Source: Nocardioides sp.
Lineage (GTDB): Bacteria; Actinomycetota; Actinomycetes; Propionibacteriales; Nocardioidaceae
NCBI GenBank assembly: GCA_002729525.1
Contig: PBYI01000008.1
Span: 1-64,000, forward strand
Direction: 5' to 3'
Length of the DNA: 64,000 bases
Position numbers and translations under genes: made by a program. Below are positions 1 through 8,657 of this stretch, piece after piece; the stretch's first letter is position 1; each line of letters begins with the position of its first letter. The notes under the pieces were generated by a model, which worked only from the letters and a program-made list of their open reading frames with translations, made no database searches and was not told where the DNA came from.

Positions 1-1476
1 GTCAGCTACATCAGCCGCATCGCAGGCACCCTCGACAACCACGGCACCCTCAACATCACCACCACCCCCAACAGCAACACCCCCCTCGCCTACGTCGGCC
101 GACTAACGTCCGCAACGTCGGCACGGCTGGTGCTGAGCTTGACAGCAGAAGGCATCTCTGCCGTCCAGGCCGCCGCCGCGTCACTGCAGGGCACGCTTGC
201 CCTTCGCGGCGAAGACGTGTTGCCACCAGTGCTTGACGAGATGGTGCTCAGCGCCGATGAGGTGAGCGGCGAGTTTTCGCGGTTCCAGCCGCCCGCCGAC
301 CAGGCCGAGGGCTGGCTGGTGTCATACACCGACGACGGCGTCCGATTAATGCGGCAACCCACTACGACCCCGCCAGACGCCCCGTCCACACCCACTGCCA
401 CAGCCGGTGACCGTTCCGCGCTTGTGTCCTGGCAGCCGCCGGCTGACGGCGGTGCGCCGATCACCACCTACGTCGTTGTCGCATCGCCTGGTGGCTCGAG
501 CACGACAGTCGAGGGCGACACCACAGAAGCGACAGTCGCCGATCTCGCCAACGGTGTCTCCTACCGATTCAGCGTGGTCGCGACCAACGCGAATGGCGCC
601 AGCGCGCCCAGCGCCCTGAGCAGGTCTGTCGTTCCAGCAGGTCGTCCGATGCCACCGGACTCAGTGTCCGCAATACCGGGCGACGGCTCGGCGACGGTCG
701 TCTGGTCGGGTGCGAACCCCAACGGATCGGCGATCACCGGCTACTCCATCCTCACGACGCCCGGCGGTGCCGAGACGAGTACTGGGCCCGGCAGCTCCGA
801 AGCCAGCGTCACGGGTCTAACCAACGGCGTGTCGTACAGCTTCACAGTGACCGCAATCAACGCCGTCGCGACCGGCACCGCCTCTAAGCCGTCAGACCCG
901 GTGACGCCGACCGCAGCCGAGCCGCCTCCTGTCGAGCCGCAAGCGCCGGACGCGCCCGGCCGCGTTGACGCACGTCCAGCAGATAGCCGCGCCGTGGTGT
1001 CCTGGGCGGAGAGCACCGCGAACGGCACGCCCGTGACCGGGTACCTCGTCGTGTCTCGACCCGCCGGTGCCCGAGTGCGCGTCGATGCCACCGCAACACG
1101 CGCCACGCTGCGCGGCCTCGACAACGGCACCGGCTACGTCTTCGTCGTCCAGGCCCTCAGCGACGCCGGCACCAGCGAGCCCGCGACCTCGTCCCGAGTT
1201 GTGCCGGCGGGCAGGCCGGGCAAGGTGGCCGGGGTCAAGGTGAAGGGCGGGAAGCGCAAGGCCGTCATCAGGTGGCGACGAGCCGACGAGAACGGTGCAC
1301 CGATCACGCGGTACGTCGTGCGCATCGGCACGAAGAAGCTTCTCGTCGCCGGGCGCACGACCCGAGCTGTCGTCAAACGACTTCGCCCGGGCCGGTACGC
1401 CGTTCGCGTCCAGGCGGTCAGCAGCGTCGGCCAGGGGCGGCCCAGTGGAAAGGTCATGGTGCGCATCAAGCGATAA
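1..1476 (+). CDS. Fibronectin type III repeat protein, 5' end outside window
   Basis: The frame is open from the first base, so the gene very likely begins left of the window; an internal GTG at 130 is only a fallback start. Four consecutive FN3-like domains are visible: counted from the GTG at 130 they span roughly residues 78-168, 170-260, 270-360 and 362-448. Each shows the typical pattern of a Pro-rich entry, a W in strand B, a Y/V pair near strand C and the NG-x-x-Y-x-F signature in strand F. The last domain is rich in Arg and Lys and ends at the stop without a membrane anchor or sorting signal. The segment before the first FN3 is beta-rich with Asn and Thr repeats. FN3 arrays in actinobacteria usually belong to secreted or surface proteins as spacers or glycan-binding modules. 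Any catalytic part would lie off the left edge. It ends 20 bp before the enoyl-CoA hydratase. Confidence 0.8.
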   Translation, partial: VSYISRIAGTLDNHGTLNITTTPNSNTPLAYVGRLTSATSARLVLSLTAEGISAVQAAAASLQGTLALRGEDVLPPVLDEMVLSADEVSGEFSRFQPPADQAEGWLVSYTDDGVRLMRQPTTTPPDAPSTPTATAGDRSALVSWQPPADGGAPITTYVVVASPGGSSTTVEGDTTEATVADLANGVSYRFSVVATNANGASAPSALSRSVVPAGRPMPPDSVSAIPGDGSATVVWSGANPNGSAITGYSILTTPGGAETSTGPGSSEASVTGLTNGVSYSFTVTAINAVATGTASKPSDPVTPTAAEPPPVEPQAPDAPGRVDARPADSRAVVSWAESTANGTPVTGYLVVSRPAGARVRVDATATRATLRGLDNGTGYVFVVQALSDAGTSEPATSSRVVPAGRPGKVAGVKVKGGKRKAVIRWRRADENGAPITRYVVRIGTKKLLVAGRTTRAVVKRLRPGRYAVRVQAVSSVGQGRPSGKVMVRIKR

Positions 1477-1496
1477 CGCCCCACTACCGTCGCCCC

Positions 1497-2267
1497 ATGA
1501 GCGAGCCCGTGACCACGACGTACGACGGCCCGGTCGCCGTCGTGACGATCGACCGCCCCCCCCGCCGCAACGCCGTCGACGCAGCCACCGCCGCCCTGCT
1601 CGACGACGCGGTCGCCGCCGCGGACGCCGACGACACGGTCTCGGTCGTCGTGCTGACCGGCGCGGGCGGCACGTTCTGCGCCGGTGCCGACCTGCAGGCG
1701 CTCGCCGCGGGCGACGAGCGCGACCTCTCCCCCGACGCCCGCGGACCAATGGGCCCGACCCGCCGTCGTACGACGAAGCCGGTGGTCGCCGCGATCGAGG
1801 GGTACGCCGTCGCCGGCGGGCTCGAGCTGGCGCTGTGGGCCGACCTGCGGGTGGCCGCCCGGGACGCCGCGCTCGGGGTGTTCTGCCGCCGGTTCGGGGT
1901 ACCGCTGATCGACCTCGGCACGGTGCGGCTGCCCCGCCTGATCGGGCACTCGCGCGCGATGGACCTCATCCTCACCGGCCGCGAGGTGGGCGCCGAGGAG
2001 GCCGAGCGGATGGGGCTGGTCAACCGGCTCTGCGAGCCCGGCGAGGCGCTGGCCACCGCCGTCGCGCTCGCCCACGACCTCGCGGCGCTCCCCCAGACCT
2101 GCCTGCGCGGCGACCGGCTCTCGGCGATCGAGCAGTGGGACCTCGACGAGGACACCGCGATGCGCAACGAGCTCGCGATCGGGCTGGCGACCATCGGCTC
2201 GGGCGAGACGCTGGCGGGGGCGACCCGGTTCAGCGGTGGGGCCGGGCGCGGGGGTGCGCCTGTCTAG
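1497..2267 (+). CDS. Enoyl-CoA hydratase/isomerase (crotonase) family protein
   Basis: A 256-residue protein of normal crotonase length. The N-terminal half has the beta-strand followed by the RNAVD segment, the first oxyanion-hole region (GGTFCAGADL) and the second (EGYAVAGGLELAL). The latter contains the usual Gly-Gly after Ala-Val-Ala, and Glu in ELAL fits one of the two catalytic Glu positions. The second catalytic Glu position (around the RFGVPLIDLGTVRLP segment) is not obviously occupied by Glu, so classical hydratase chemistry is uncertain. The family acts on acyl-CoA thioesters in the cytoplasm, usually in fatty-acid or aromatic-acid degradation. The ATG at 1497 is chosen because the domain begins directly there; upstream in-frame sequence is shadow of the previous gene. 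Its stop overlaps the stop of the convergent hydrolase gene by 3 bp. Confidence 0.88.
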   Translation: MSEPVTTTYDGPVAVVTIDRPPRRNAVDAATAALLDDAVAAADADDTVSVVVLTGAGGTFCAGADLQALAAGDERDLSPDARGPMGPTRRRTTKPVVAAIEGYAVAGGLELALWADLRVAARDAALGVFCRRFGVPLIDLGTVRLPRLIGHSRAMDLILTGREVGAEEAERMGLVNRLCEPGEALATAVALAHDLAALPQTCLRGDRLSAIEQWDLDEDTAMRNELAIGLATIGSGETLAGATRFSGGAGRGGAPV

Positions 2268-3205
2268 GGCGTGACGGTCGCGCGGTCGACGGCGTCCAGG
2301 TGGGCGGTCACCACGTCACCCCACGGCTCGAGCACCGCCGATGGCAGCGCGTGCCCCATCCCGGGCACGGCGACCACACGCACCGTCCCCTGCCCGAGGG
2401 CGTGGGCGAGGAGGTCCGCGCTCGGCGGCGGGTAGGCGGGATCCTCGGGCGCCTCCACGACGAGGGTCGGCGTCCGGACGCCGGCGAGCTCGGCGCCGCG
2501 GGCGAGCCCGTCGGTACCGGCACGGGCATGGGCGGTGGCCGACGACGCGTCCTGGGGCCCACCGTGCCCGACGACGGCCCGCTCGAGGGCGAGCACCTCC
2601 TCGGCGGGGAACGGCACGACGTCCCCGGCGAGCAGCTGCCAGTGCGCCACCCGGAACGCCATCTCCTCGTCAGCGGTGCGCTCGTCGCCGAGGCGGGCCC
2701 ACATCGCGAGCAGCTCGGCCGACGGCCCGGGTGGCTCGGCGCCCGCGGGCAGCACCTCCTCCGGCACCGGTGCGCCCGGCAGGGGCCCGGTGCAGAAGAG
2801 GGTGGCCGAGCGGACCCGGCCGGGGTGGTCGAGCAGCAGCAGCTGCACGAGGAGGCCGCCCATCGACATGCCGACCACGTGCGCGCGGTCGACCCCGAGC
2901 GCGTCGAGCACGCGGACGGCGTCCTCGGCGAGATCGATCAGGGCGTACGGCGCGACGTCCATCGCGCGAGTGGAGCGTCCGGTGTCGCGGTGGTCCCACA
3001 TGATCACGCGGTGACGGCGGCCGAGCCGCTCCACGAGGGCCTCCGGCCAGACGACACCGCTCGACGCCGCGCCCATCACCAGCAGCACCGGGGTGCCCGT
3101 GGGGTCACCGCTCTCGCGCACCCACAACCGCACGTCGTCGTCGACCACGACGAGGTGCTCGACGGGATCGGTCAGCGAGCCGTACGACGCGGTCATGGCC
3201 GCCAT
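2264..3205 (-). CDS. Alpha/beta-fold hydrolase
   Basis: About 313 residues. It has the alpha/beta-hydrolase core: an oxyanion-region strand-loop (VLLVMGAASSG), the WDHRDTGRST segment, the nucleophile elbow GMSMGG (Ser around residue 120), an acid in the EAPEDPAYP loop and the catalytic His in GMGHAL near the C-terminus. This pattern matches the TAP/proline-iminopeptidase-like and haloperoxidase-like hydrolases that actinobacteria carry in many copies, so the substrate cannot be read from sequence. No signal peptide; cytoplasmic. An alternative start three codons downstream (ATG at 3196) is equally plausible because no good ribosome-binding site is seen for either. It lies 55 bp downstream of the ABC exporter operon on the same strand and could be co-transcribed with it. 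Confidence 0.85.
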   Translation of the reverse strand: MAAMTASYGSLTDPVEHLVVVDDDVRLWVRESGDPTGTPVLLVMGAASSGVVWPEALVERLGRRHRVIMWDHRDTGRSTRAMDVAPYALIDLAEDAVRVLDALGVDRAHVVGMSMGGLLVQLLLLDHPGRVRSATLFCTGPLPGAPVPEEVLPAGAEPPGPSAELLAMWARLGDERTADEEMAFRVAHWQLLAGDVVPFPAEEVLALERAVVGHGGPQDASSATAHARAGTDGLARGAELAGVRTPTLVVEAPEDPAYPPPSADLLAHALGQGTVRVVAVPGMGHALPSAVLEPWGDVVTAHLDAVDRATVTP

Positions 3206-3260
3206 CCTGTGCCGACGCTCGGCCTGCGTGCCACCGAGTTTCGCGCTCGTGCGCCGGCGC

Positions 3261-5279
3261 TCACCCCGCCGGCGCGACGTCGGGCGCTCCCTCGTCGCTC
3301 CCGACCGCCCCCGCGAACTGCGACTGGTAGAGGCGGGCGTAGGCGCCGCCGGTCCCCAGCAGCGACGCGTGCGTTCCCTGCTCGACGATCGCGCCGTCCT
3401 CCATCACCAGGATCAGGTCGGCGTCGCGGATGGTCGAGAGCCGGTGGGCGATGACGAACGACGTGCGGTCGGTGCGCAGCGCGGCCATCGCCCGCTGGAG
3501 CAGCAGCTCGGTGCGGGTGTCGACCGACGAGGTCGCCTCGTCGAGGATCAGCAGCGCCGGGTCGGTGAGGAACGCCCGCGCGATCGTGACGAGCTGACGC
3601 TCGCCGGCCGAGAGGTTCGACCCCTGCTCGTCGACGACGGTGTCGTAGCCGTCGGGCAGCGAGCGCACGAACCGGTCGACGAAGGTCGCCCGCGCGGCCG
3701 CCAGCACCTCCTCGTCGGTGGCACCGGGACGCCCGTAGGCGATGTTGTCGCGGATCGTGCCCTCGAACAGCCAGGTGTCCTGGAGCACCATGCCGGTGCG
3801 CGAGCGCAGCGCGGCGCGGGGCACTGAGGCGATGTCGACGCCGTCGAGGGTGATCCGTCCGGCGTCGACGTCGTAGAAGCGCATCACCAGGTTGACCAGG
3901 GTGGTCTTGCCGGCGCCGGTCGGCCCGACGATCGCGACGGTCTGCCCGGGGTGGGCGACCAGCGACAGGTCGCGGATCAGCGGCCGTGCGGGGTCGTAGG
4001 AGAAGGCGACGTGCTCGAAGGCGACCTCGCCGCGCGCGTCGTCGCCGGTGGGCAGCTCCCCGTCGAGCTCGGCCGGCTCCTCCTCGGCGTCGAGCAGCTC
4101 GAAGACCCGCTCGGCCGACGCGACGCCCGACTGGAGCAGGTTGGCCATCGAGGCGACCTGGGTGAGCGGCTGGGTGAACTGCCGGGTGTACTGCACGAAC
4201 GCCTGCACCTCGCCGAGCGACAGCGACCCGCTGGCCACCCGCAGCCCACCGACGACGGCCACGGCGACGTAGTTGAGGTTCCCGACGAACATCATCGTCG
4301 GCATGATCAGGCCGCTGATGAACTGCGCGCGGAAGCTCACGTCGTACAGGTCGTCGTTGTGCTCGTCGAAGACCCGCTCGGACTCCCCACGGCGGCCGAA
4401 GACGGTCACCAGGGCGTGGCCGGTGAAGGCCTCCTCGACGTGCGCGTTGAGCTGACCCGTACGCCGCCACTGGGCGACGAACTGCCCCTGCGAGCGCTTC
4501 ATGATCGCCCGGGTCGCCAGCAGCGAGACGGGGATGCTCACCAGCGCGACCAGCGCCAGCAGCGGGCTGATCCAGAGCATCATCGCCAGCACCGCGAGCA
4601 CCGTCAGCAGCGAGGTGAGCAGCTGGCTCATCGTCTGCTGGAGCGTCTGGGAGACGTTGTCGATGTCGTTGGTGACCCGGCTGAGCAGCTCGCCGCGGGC
4701 CGAGCGATCGACGTAGGCCAGCGGGAGCCGGTGGATCTTCTCCTCGACGTCCTGGCGCATCCGCCGGATGGTGCGCTGCACGACCCCGTTGAGCACGTAG
4801 CCGGCGAGCCAGGTGAGCAACGAGGCGGCGACGTACACCGCCAGCACGAGCAGGAGGGTGCGGCCGACGGCGCCGAAGTCGACGCCCTGACCGGGGACGA
4901 CGCCCTGACCGGCGACGGCGTCCGGGACCTCCGAGGCGGGAGTGCCCTGCGGCAGCCGGCTGCCGATGTAGCCGTTGAAGACCAGGTCGGTGGCGTGGCC
5001 GAGGATCCGGGGGCCGACCGACATCAGCACGACCCCGACGACGGTGAGGGCGAGGACGACGCCGACGGCGAGCCGGTCGGGCGCCATCCGGGCGGCGAGG
5101 CGTTTGGCGGACGGGCCGAAGTCGAGCGCCTTCTGGCCGACCATCCCGCCCCCGCCCATCGGGCCACCGCGACCGGGGCCGCCACCCCCGGGCGCCTGGA
5201 TGCGCTCGGTGGCCTGCATGCCGGCCTTCTGCTGGCCGGGCTGAGCCGGCTGGCCCGCGGGCTGCTGGGTGGCGCTCAT
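3261..5279 (-). CDS. ABC exporter half-transporter, catalytically canonical subunit
   Basis: A 672-residue half-transporter with the type IV (MsbA/multidrug) layout. A Gly/Gln/Pro-rich N-terminal tail of about 50 residues leads into six membrane helices (about residues 70-390) and a C-terminal nucleotide-binding domain. Walker A is GPTGAGKTT (about residue 450), the signature loop is LSAGERQ (about 553), Walker B is LLILDE with the catalytic Glu (about 580), and the switch His is in IAHRLS. The signature deviates from LSGGQ. Together with the Asp-for-Glu change in the partner encoded just upstream, this predicts one degenerate and one consensus ATP site, as in heterodimeric exporters such as TM287/288 and BmrCD. 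Its ATG overlaps the stop of the partner by 4 bp (ATGA). The operon is led by a TetR gene, so export of a toxic or signalling compound is likely; the substrate is unknown. Confidence 0.92.
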   Translation of the reverse strand: MSATQQPAGQPAQPGQQKAGMQATERIQAPGGGGPGRGGPMGGGGMVGQKALDFGPSAKRLAARMAPDRLAVGVVLALTVVGVVLMSVGPRILGHATDLVFNGYIGSRLPQGTPASEVPDAVAGQGVVPGQGVDFGAVGRTLLLVLAVYVAASLLTWLAGYVLNGVVQRTIRRMRQDVEEKIHRLPLAYVDRSARGELLSRVTNDIDNVSQTLQQTMSQLLTSLLTVLAVLAMMLWISPLLALVALVSIPVSLLATRAIMKRSQGQFVAQWRRTGQLNAHVEEAFTGHALVTVFGRRGESERVFDEHNDDLYDVSFRAQFISGLIMPTMMFVGNLNYVAVAVVGGLRVASGSLSLGEVQAFVQYTRQFTQPLTQVASMANLLQSGVASAERVFELLDAEEEPAELDGELPTGDDARGEVAFEHVAFSYDPARPLIRDLSLVAHPGQTVAIVGPTGAGKTTLVNLVMRFYDVDAGRITLDGVDIASVPRAALRSRTGMVLQDTWLFEGTIRDNIAYGRPGATDEEVLAAARATFVDRFVRSLPDGYDTVVDEQGSNLSAGERQLVTIARAFLTDPALLILDEATSSVDTRTELLLQRAMAALRTDRTSFVIAHRLSTIRDADLILVMEDGAIVEQGTHASLLGTGGAYARLYQSQFAGAVGSDEGAPDVAPAG

Positions 5280-7015
5280 GCGCGGGCCTCCTCGGCGCTC
5301 AGCTGCGACGCGACGATCTCGGCGTACGTCGCGCAGTCGTCGAGCAGCGTGGTGTGGGTGCCGCGGCCGACGACCCGGCCGTCCTCGAGAACGAGGATCT
5401 CGTCGGCGTCGCGGATGGTGGCGACGCGCTGGGCGACGACCAGCACGGCCGCGTCGCGGGTGACGGGCCTCAGCGCGGCGCGCAGCCGGGCGTCGGTGGC
5501 GAGGTCGAGGGCGGAGAAGGAGTCGTCGAACACGAACACCGCCGGGCGTCGTACGACGGCGCGCGCGATCGCCAGACGCTGCCGCTGGCCGCCGGAGAAG
5601 TTGGTGCCGCCCTGCGACACCGACGAGTCCAGCCCGTCGGGCAGCGCCTCGACGAAGTCGCGGGCCTGGGCGACCTCGAGCGCGGCCCACATGTCCTCGT
5701 CGGTGGCGTCGGCACGGCCGTGCTCGAGGTTGGACCGGACGGTGCCGGAGAAGAGGTAGGCCTGCTGCGGCACCAGCCCGACCTGCTCCCACAGCGCCTG
5801 CGGCGGCAGGTCCGTGATCCGTACGCCGGCGAGCCGGACCTCGCCGGCGGTGGCGTCGACGAGGCGCGGCACCAGGTTGACCAGGGTGGTCTTGCCGGCG
5901 CCGGTGGACCCGATGACGGCGGTGGTGCGGCCGGGCCGGGCGCTGATCGTGACGTCGTCGAGCACGGACGCGTCGGCGCCGGGGTAGGTGAAGCCGACGT
6001 GGTCGAGGTCGAGGTGCCCGCGCAGGGCCGGGTCGGGGTCGACGGGGTGGTCGGGCGGGTGCACGGTGCTCTCGGTGGTGAGCACCTCGACGATGCGGTC
6101 GGCGCACACCGACGAGCGGGGCACCTGCATCAGCATGAACGTCGACATCATGACGCTCATCAGGATCTGCATGAGGTAGGAGAGGAACGCCGTCAGCGCA
6201 CCCACCTGCATCTCGCCGGAGTCGACGCGGTGGCCGCCGAACCAGATGACGCCGACGCTGGCGACGTTCACCACCAGCATGACCAGCGGGAACATCGTGG
6301 CCATCCAGCGTCCGGCCCGGACCGACACCTCGGTGAGCGCGTCGTTGGCGCCGCCGAAGCGGTCCTCCTCGTGCGGCTCGCGGACGAAGGCTCGCACGAC
6401 CCGCAGGCCGGTGACCTGCTCGCGCAGCACCCGGTTGACCTCGTCGATGCGCGACTGCATCGCACGGAAGCTCGGCACCATCTGCGACACCACGAGGCCG
6501 ACGGCGAGGAAGAGCGCAGGGACGACGACGGCCAGGATCCAGCCGAGGCCGAGGTCCTCGCGCAGCGCCATCACGATGCCGCCGACCATCATGATCGGCG
6601 CGGACGCCGCGATCAGGCAGCCCATCAGCACCAGCATCTGCACCTGCTGCACGTCGTTGGTGCCGCGGGTGATGAGCGACGGGGCGCCGAACTGCTGCAC
6701 CTCGCGCACCGAGAACGTGCCGACGCGGCGGAACAGCGCCTGCCGCACGTCGCGGCCGAACGCCATGGCGGTACGCGCGCCGAACCACGCGGCACCGACC
6801 GAGGCGGCGATCTGCACCAGCGAGCCGGCGAGCATCACGCCGCCGAGCCGCCAGATCGTGGCGGTGTCGCCCAGCGCGACGCCCTCGTCGATGATCCGGG
6901 CGTTGACGCTGGGCAGGTAGAGCATCGCGCCGACCGAGACGGCCTGGAGCACGAGGACGGCGAGGAGCTGACGGCGGTACGGCGCCAACCGCTCGCGGAG
7001 GAGGATGAGCAGCAT
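5276..7015 (-). CDS. ABC exporter half-transporter, subunit with degenerate Walker B
   Basis: A 579-residue half-transporter: about six membrane helices in residues 15-310, then an ATP-binding domain. Walker A is GSTGAGKTT (about residue 365), the signature is the consensus FSGGQRQR (about 470), but Walker B reads VFVFDDS. The catalytic Glu is replaced by Asp, and the switch position reads VAQRV instead of an H-loop His. These substitutions mark the non-hydrolysing site of heterodimeric exporters, the other half of that site being the altered signature of the downstream partner. The start at 7015 is chosen because its ATG overlaps the TetR stop as ATGA and gives a normal N-terminus. The gene is translationally coupled on both sides (TetR upstream, partner downstream), so the three genes form one operon. 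Confidence 0.92.
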   Translation of the reverse strand: MLLILLRERLAPYRRQLLAVLVLQAVSVGAMLYLPSVNARIIDEGVALGDTATIWRLGGVMLAGSLVQIAASVGAAWFGARTAMAFGRDVRQALFRRVGTFSVREVQQFGAPSLITRGTNDVQQVQMLVLMGCLIAASAPIMMVGGIVMALREDLGLGWILAVVVPALFLAVGLVVSQMVPSFRAMQSRIDEVNRVLREQVTGLRVVRAFVREPHEEDRFGGANDALTEVSVRAGRWMATMFPLVMLVVNVASVGVIWFGGHRVDSGEMQVGALTAFLSYLMQILMSVMMSTFMLMQVPRSSVCADRIVEVLTTESTVHPPDHPVDPDPALRGHLDLDHVGFTYPGADASVLDDVTISARPGRTTAVIGSTGAGKTTLVNLVPRLVDATAGEVRLAGVRITDLPPQALWEQVGLVPQQAYLFSGTVRSNLEHGRADATDEDMWAALEVAQARDFVEALPDGLDSSVSQGGTNFSGGQRQRLAIARAVVRRPAVFVFDDSFSALDLATDARLRAALRPVTRDAAVLVVAQRVATIRDADEILVLEDGRVVGRGTHTTLLDDCATYAEIVASQLSAEEARA

Positions 7016-7611
7016 CAGGAGTCCTCTCCCGGGGAGGCGGGCGCGGGCCGGAGCAGGCCGTGCAGGAGGGTGTCGACGACCTCGTCGGGCGTGAGCAGCC
7101 GGCCGTCGGCGATCTGGGCGTGGGAGCCGGCGAAGGTCAGCAGCCGCAGCCGGTGGCAGAACTCGTCGGCCGGGACGCTCAGCGCCGCGGCGTCGTCGCC
7201 CACGAGGTCGACCATGAGCGAGGCCAGCCGGGCCCGCCAGGTCTCCGCGGCCTCGCCGTCGTGGTCGGGCGGGCGGAGCAGGCCGACCTTGCGCATCAGG
7301 AAGAACGTCGCCCGGTACCGCTGCTGGAGCACCGAGACCAGCACCAGCAGCCGGTCGCGCAGCGGCGCGGAGCGGTCGATCTCGGCGATCCGCTCGACCA
7401 GCGCGCCCGGCTCGAACGCCTTGGCGATGGCCAGCTCGACGAGCTCCTCCTTGGTGTCGACGACCCGGAAGATCGTGCCCTCGGCGACTCCGGCCGCCTC
7501 GGCGATCTGACGCGTGGTGACGGCGCGACCGTGCTCGCGCAGCAGTCGCAGCGTGGTGGTGACGAGGTGGGCACGACGGTCCTCGGGGGCCATGGCCTTG
7601 GCGCGGGGCAC
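7015..7611 (-). CDS. TetR-family transcriptional regulator of the ABC exporter operon
   Basis: A 198-residue regulator of typical TetR size. The N-terminal helix-turn-helix is clear ([20 protein letters not shown], about residues 30-50); the C-terminal ligand domain is variable. The GTG at 7611 is chosen because many actinobacterial relatives begin with a P-R-A-x-x-(L/M)-x-P-E-D-R segment; ATG at 7593 is the alternative. The stop overlaps the start of the first exporter gene. A palindrome of the kind TetR dimers bind lies 15 bp upstream of this start, so the regulator very likely represses its own operon and releases it when the exported compound is present. Ligand unknown. Confidence 0.9.
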   Translation of the reverse strand: MPRAKAMAPEDRRAHLVTTTLRLLREHGRAVTTRQIAEAAGVAEGTIFRVVDTKEELVELAIAKAFEPGALVERIAEIDRSAPLRDRLLVLVSVLQQRYRATFFLMRKVGLLRPPDHDGEAAETWRARLASLMVDLVGDDAAALSVPADEFCHRLRLLTFAGSHAQIADGRLLTPDEVVDTLLHGLLRPAPASPGEDS

Positions 7612-7625
7612 CCTCCCAGCATGAA

Positions 7626-7643
7626 TGAGTGAGCACTCACTCA
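7626..7643. promoter_or_regulatory. TetR-type operator palindrome
   Basis: TGAGTGAGCACTCACTCA: two 8-bp arms that are perfect reverse complements, separated by two bases. It sits 15 bp upstream of the TetR gene start. Length, symmetry and place fit a TetR dimer site that would block transcription of the regulator-exporter operon. A second copy of the TGAGTGAG arm lies at 7777-7784 with a poor partner arm (CTCAC at 7791-7795), closer to the divergent gene at 7845. Confidence 0.75.
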
Positions 7644-7660
7644 GCAACTCCTTTCCTTCG

Positions 7661-7724
7661 CCGACCCGCCGTACATGTACGACGGGTCGGCGTCGAGCCG
7701 TCGTAGATGTACGACGGCTCGACG
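7661..7724. repeat. Two adjacent intergenic hairpins
   Basis: Two inverted repeats lie back to back between divergent genes. The first (7661-7690) has outer arms CCGACCC and GGGTCGG around a central GTACATGTAC palindrome. The second (7691-7724) has perfect 15-bp arms (CGTCGAGCCGTCGTA and its complement) around the loop GATG. Both are placed where promoters of the TetR operon (minus) and the gene at 7845 (plus) should be, so they are not simple terminators. The first shares its CGACCC/GGGTCG outer arms with the hairpins at 11641 and 35980, which suggests a dispersed palindrome family. Function not known. Confidence 0.7.
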
Positions 7725-7826
7725 CGGTGGGCGGCAGGAAAGGCCAGGTCAGCGCCGTGCGCAGGCACATCCAGACTGAGTGAGTCGGCGCTCACCCGAA
7801 GCCCCGCGTGTACGTCGGGGCGCGCC

Positions 7827-7841
7827 GGGGCACGGTGCCCC
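7827..7841 (+). promoter_or_regulatory. Palindrome abutting the start codon of the 7845 gene
   Basis: GGGGCAC-G-GTGCCCC forms a perfect 7-bp stem and ends three bases before the ATG at 7845. In mRNA it would occupy the space where a ribosome-binding site is expected, and no other site is visible. It could limit translation, or be a protein-binding site, or indicate that the true start lies elsewhere. Confidence 0.4.
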
Positions 7842-7844
7842 CCG

Positions 7845-8657
7845 ATGCATCTCGTACGACGCCTCCTGCGCCCCGTTCCCCTCCTCGCCCTCGCCTGCGT
7901 GCTCCTCGCGGCCTCCACCACCGTGCTGGCCGTGCTCTACGCCGGGGACGCCGACGAGCGGCGCACCGCGCGGATGGTGGAGGTCAGCCAGCAGCTGTGG
8001 GACGAGGACCTCGCCGAGCTGCGCGCCTTCGCCGACGACGCCGGCGACGCCGGCGACGCCGGCGACGTCTGGACCGTGCCCGGCCTGCGCCCGTCGGTGC
8101 AGGACGACGTGACCACGACGGTCTTCGCCCGCGACGATCTGCCCGCGGACCGGCGTACGGACGTGCTGACCGCCCGCGACCTCGACCTCACCCCGTGCGA
8201 CGCGCTCGGCGACGCCTACGAGGGCGTGCTGCGCTGCTACGACACCGACCGAGGCGACCTGTCGGTCGGGATCGAGAACCGGCTCGGGCCGCTGTCGGAG
8301 GACGTCGAGGCCGGCTACGTCGAGGTGCTGTGCGGCGAGATCCGCACCATGCCCGGCGGCACCGACGCCCGCGTCGAGGTCGTGGCCCGGGTGCCGGTCG
8401 ACGACGCGCTGGTGACGCGCGTGGACGAGGCCGGCCGGGAGGCCGAGCGTGCGGGCGTCGACGCGCTCGACACCCGCCTGCCCGCCACGGCCCTCACGTC
8501 GTACGTCGAGCGCGGCCGCGCGCTGGCCGAGCCCCGCCTCGCCGACGCCGACCTCCAGGCGCTGGACCTCGACGACGAGCGCTGGACGGACTACGAGTTC
8601 ATGTACCGGCTCGGTCAGTGGGACGACCAGCCGCCGTACCTGACCGACGCAGGCTGA
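7845..8657 (+). CDS. Membrane-anchored protein of unknown function
   Basis: A 270-residue protein that I do not recognise. It has a basic N-terminus (HLVRRLLRP) and one hydrophobic segment (about residues 10-30) that would act as a signal anchor, leaving an acidic extracytoplasmic domain of about 240 residues. The domain holds three Cys in the CDAL, RCYD and LCGE segments (a disulfide is possible) and many Asp and Arg. A 9-bp tandem repeat encodes three Asp-Ala-Gly units near residue 65. The ATG at 7845 is chosen because the hydrophobic segment follows at the right distance; upstream in-frame codons look non-coding. It is divergent from the TetR operon and its 3' end overlaps the convergent exchanger gene by 59 bp. 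Confidence 0.65.
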   Translation: MHLVRRLLRPVPLLALACVLLAASTTVLAVLYAGDADERRTARMVEVSQQLWDEDLAELRAFADDAGDAGDAGDVWTVPGLRPSVQDDVTTTVFARDDLPADRRTDVLTARDLDLTPCDALGDAYEGVLRCYDTDRGDLSVGIENRLGPLSEDVEAGYVEVLCGEIRTMPGGTDARVEVVARVPVDDALVTRVDEAGREAERAGVDALDTRLPATALTSYVERGRALAEPRLADADLQALDLDDERWTDYEFMYRLGQWDDQPPYLTDAG

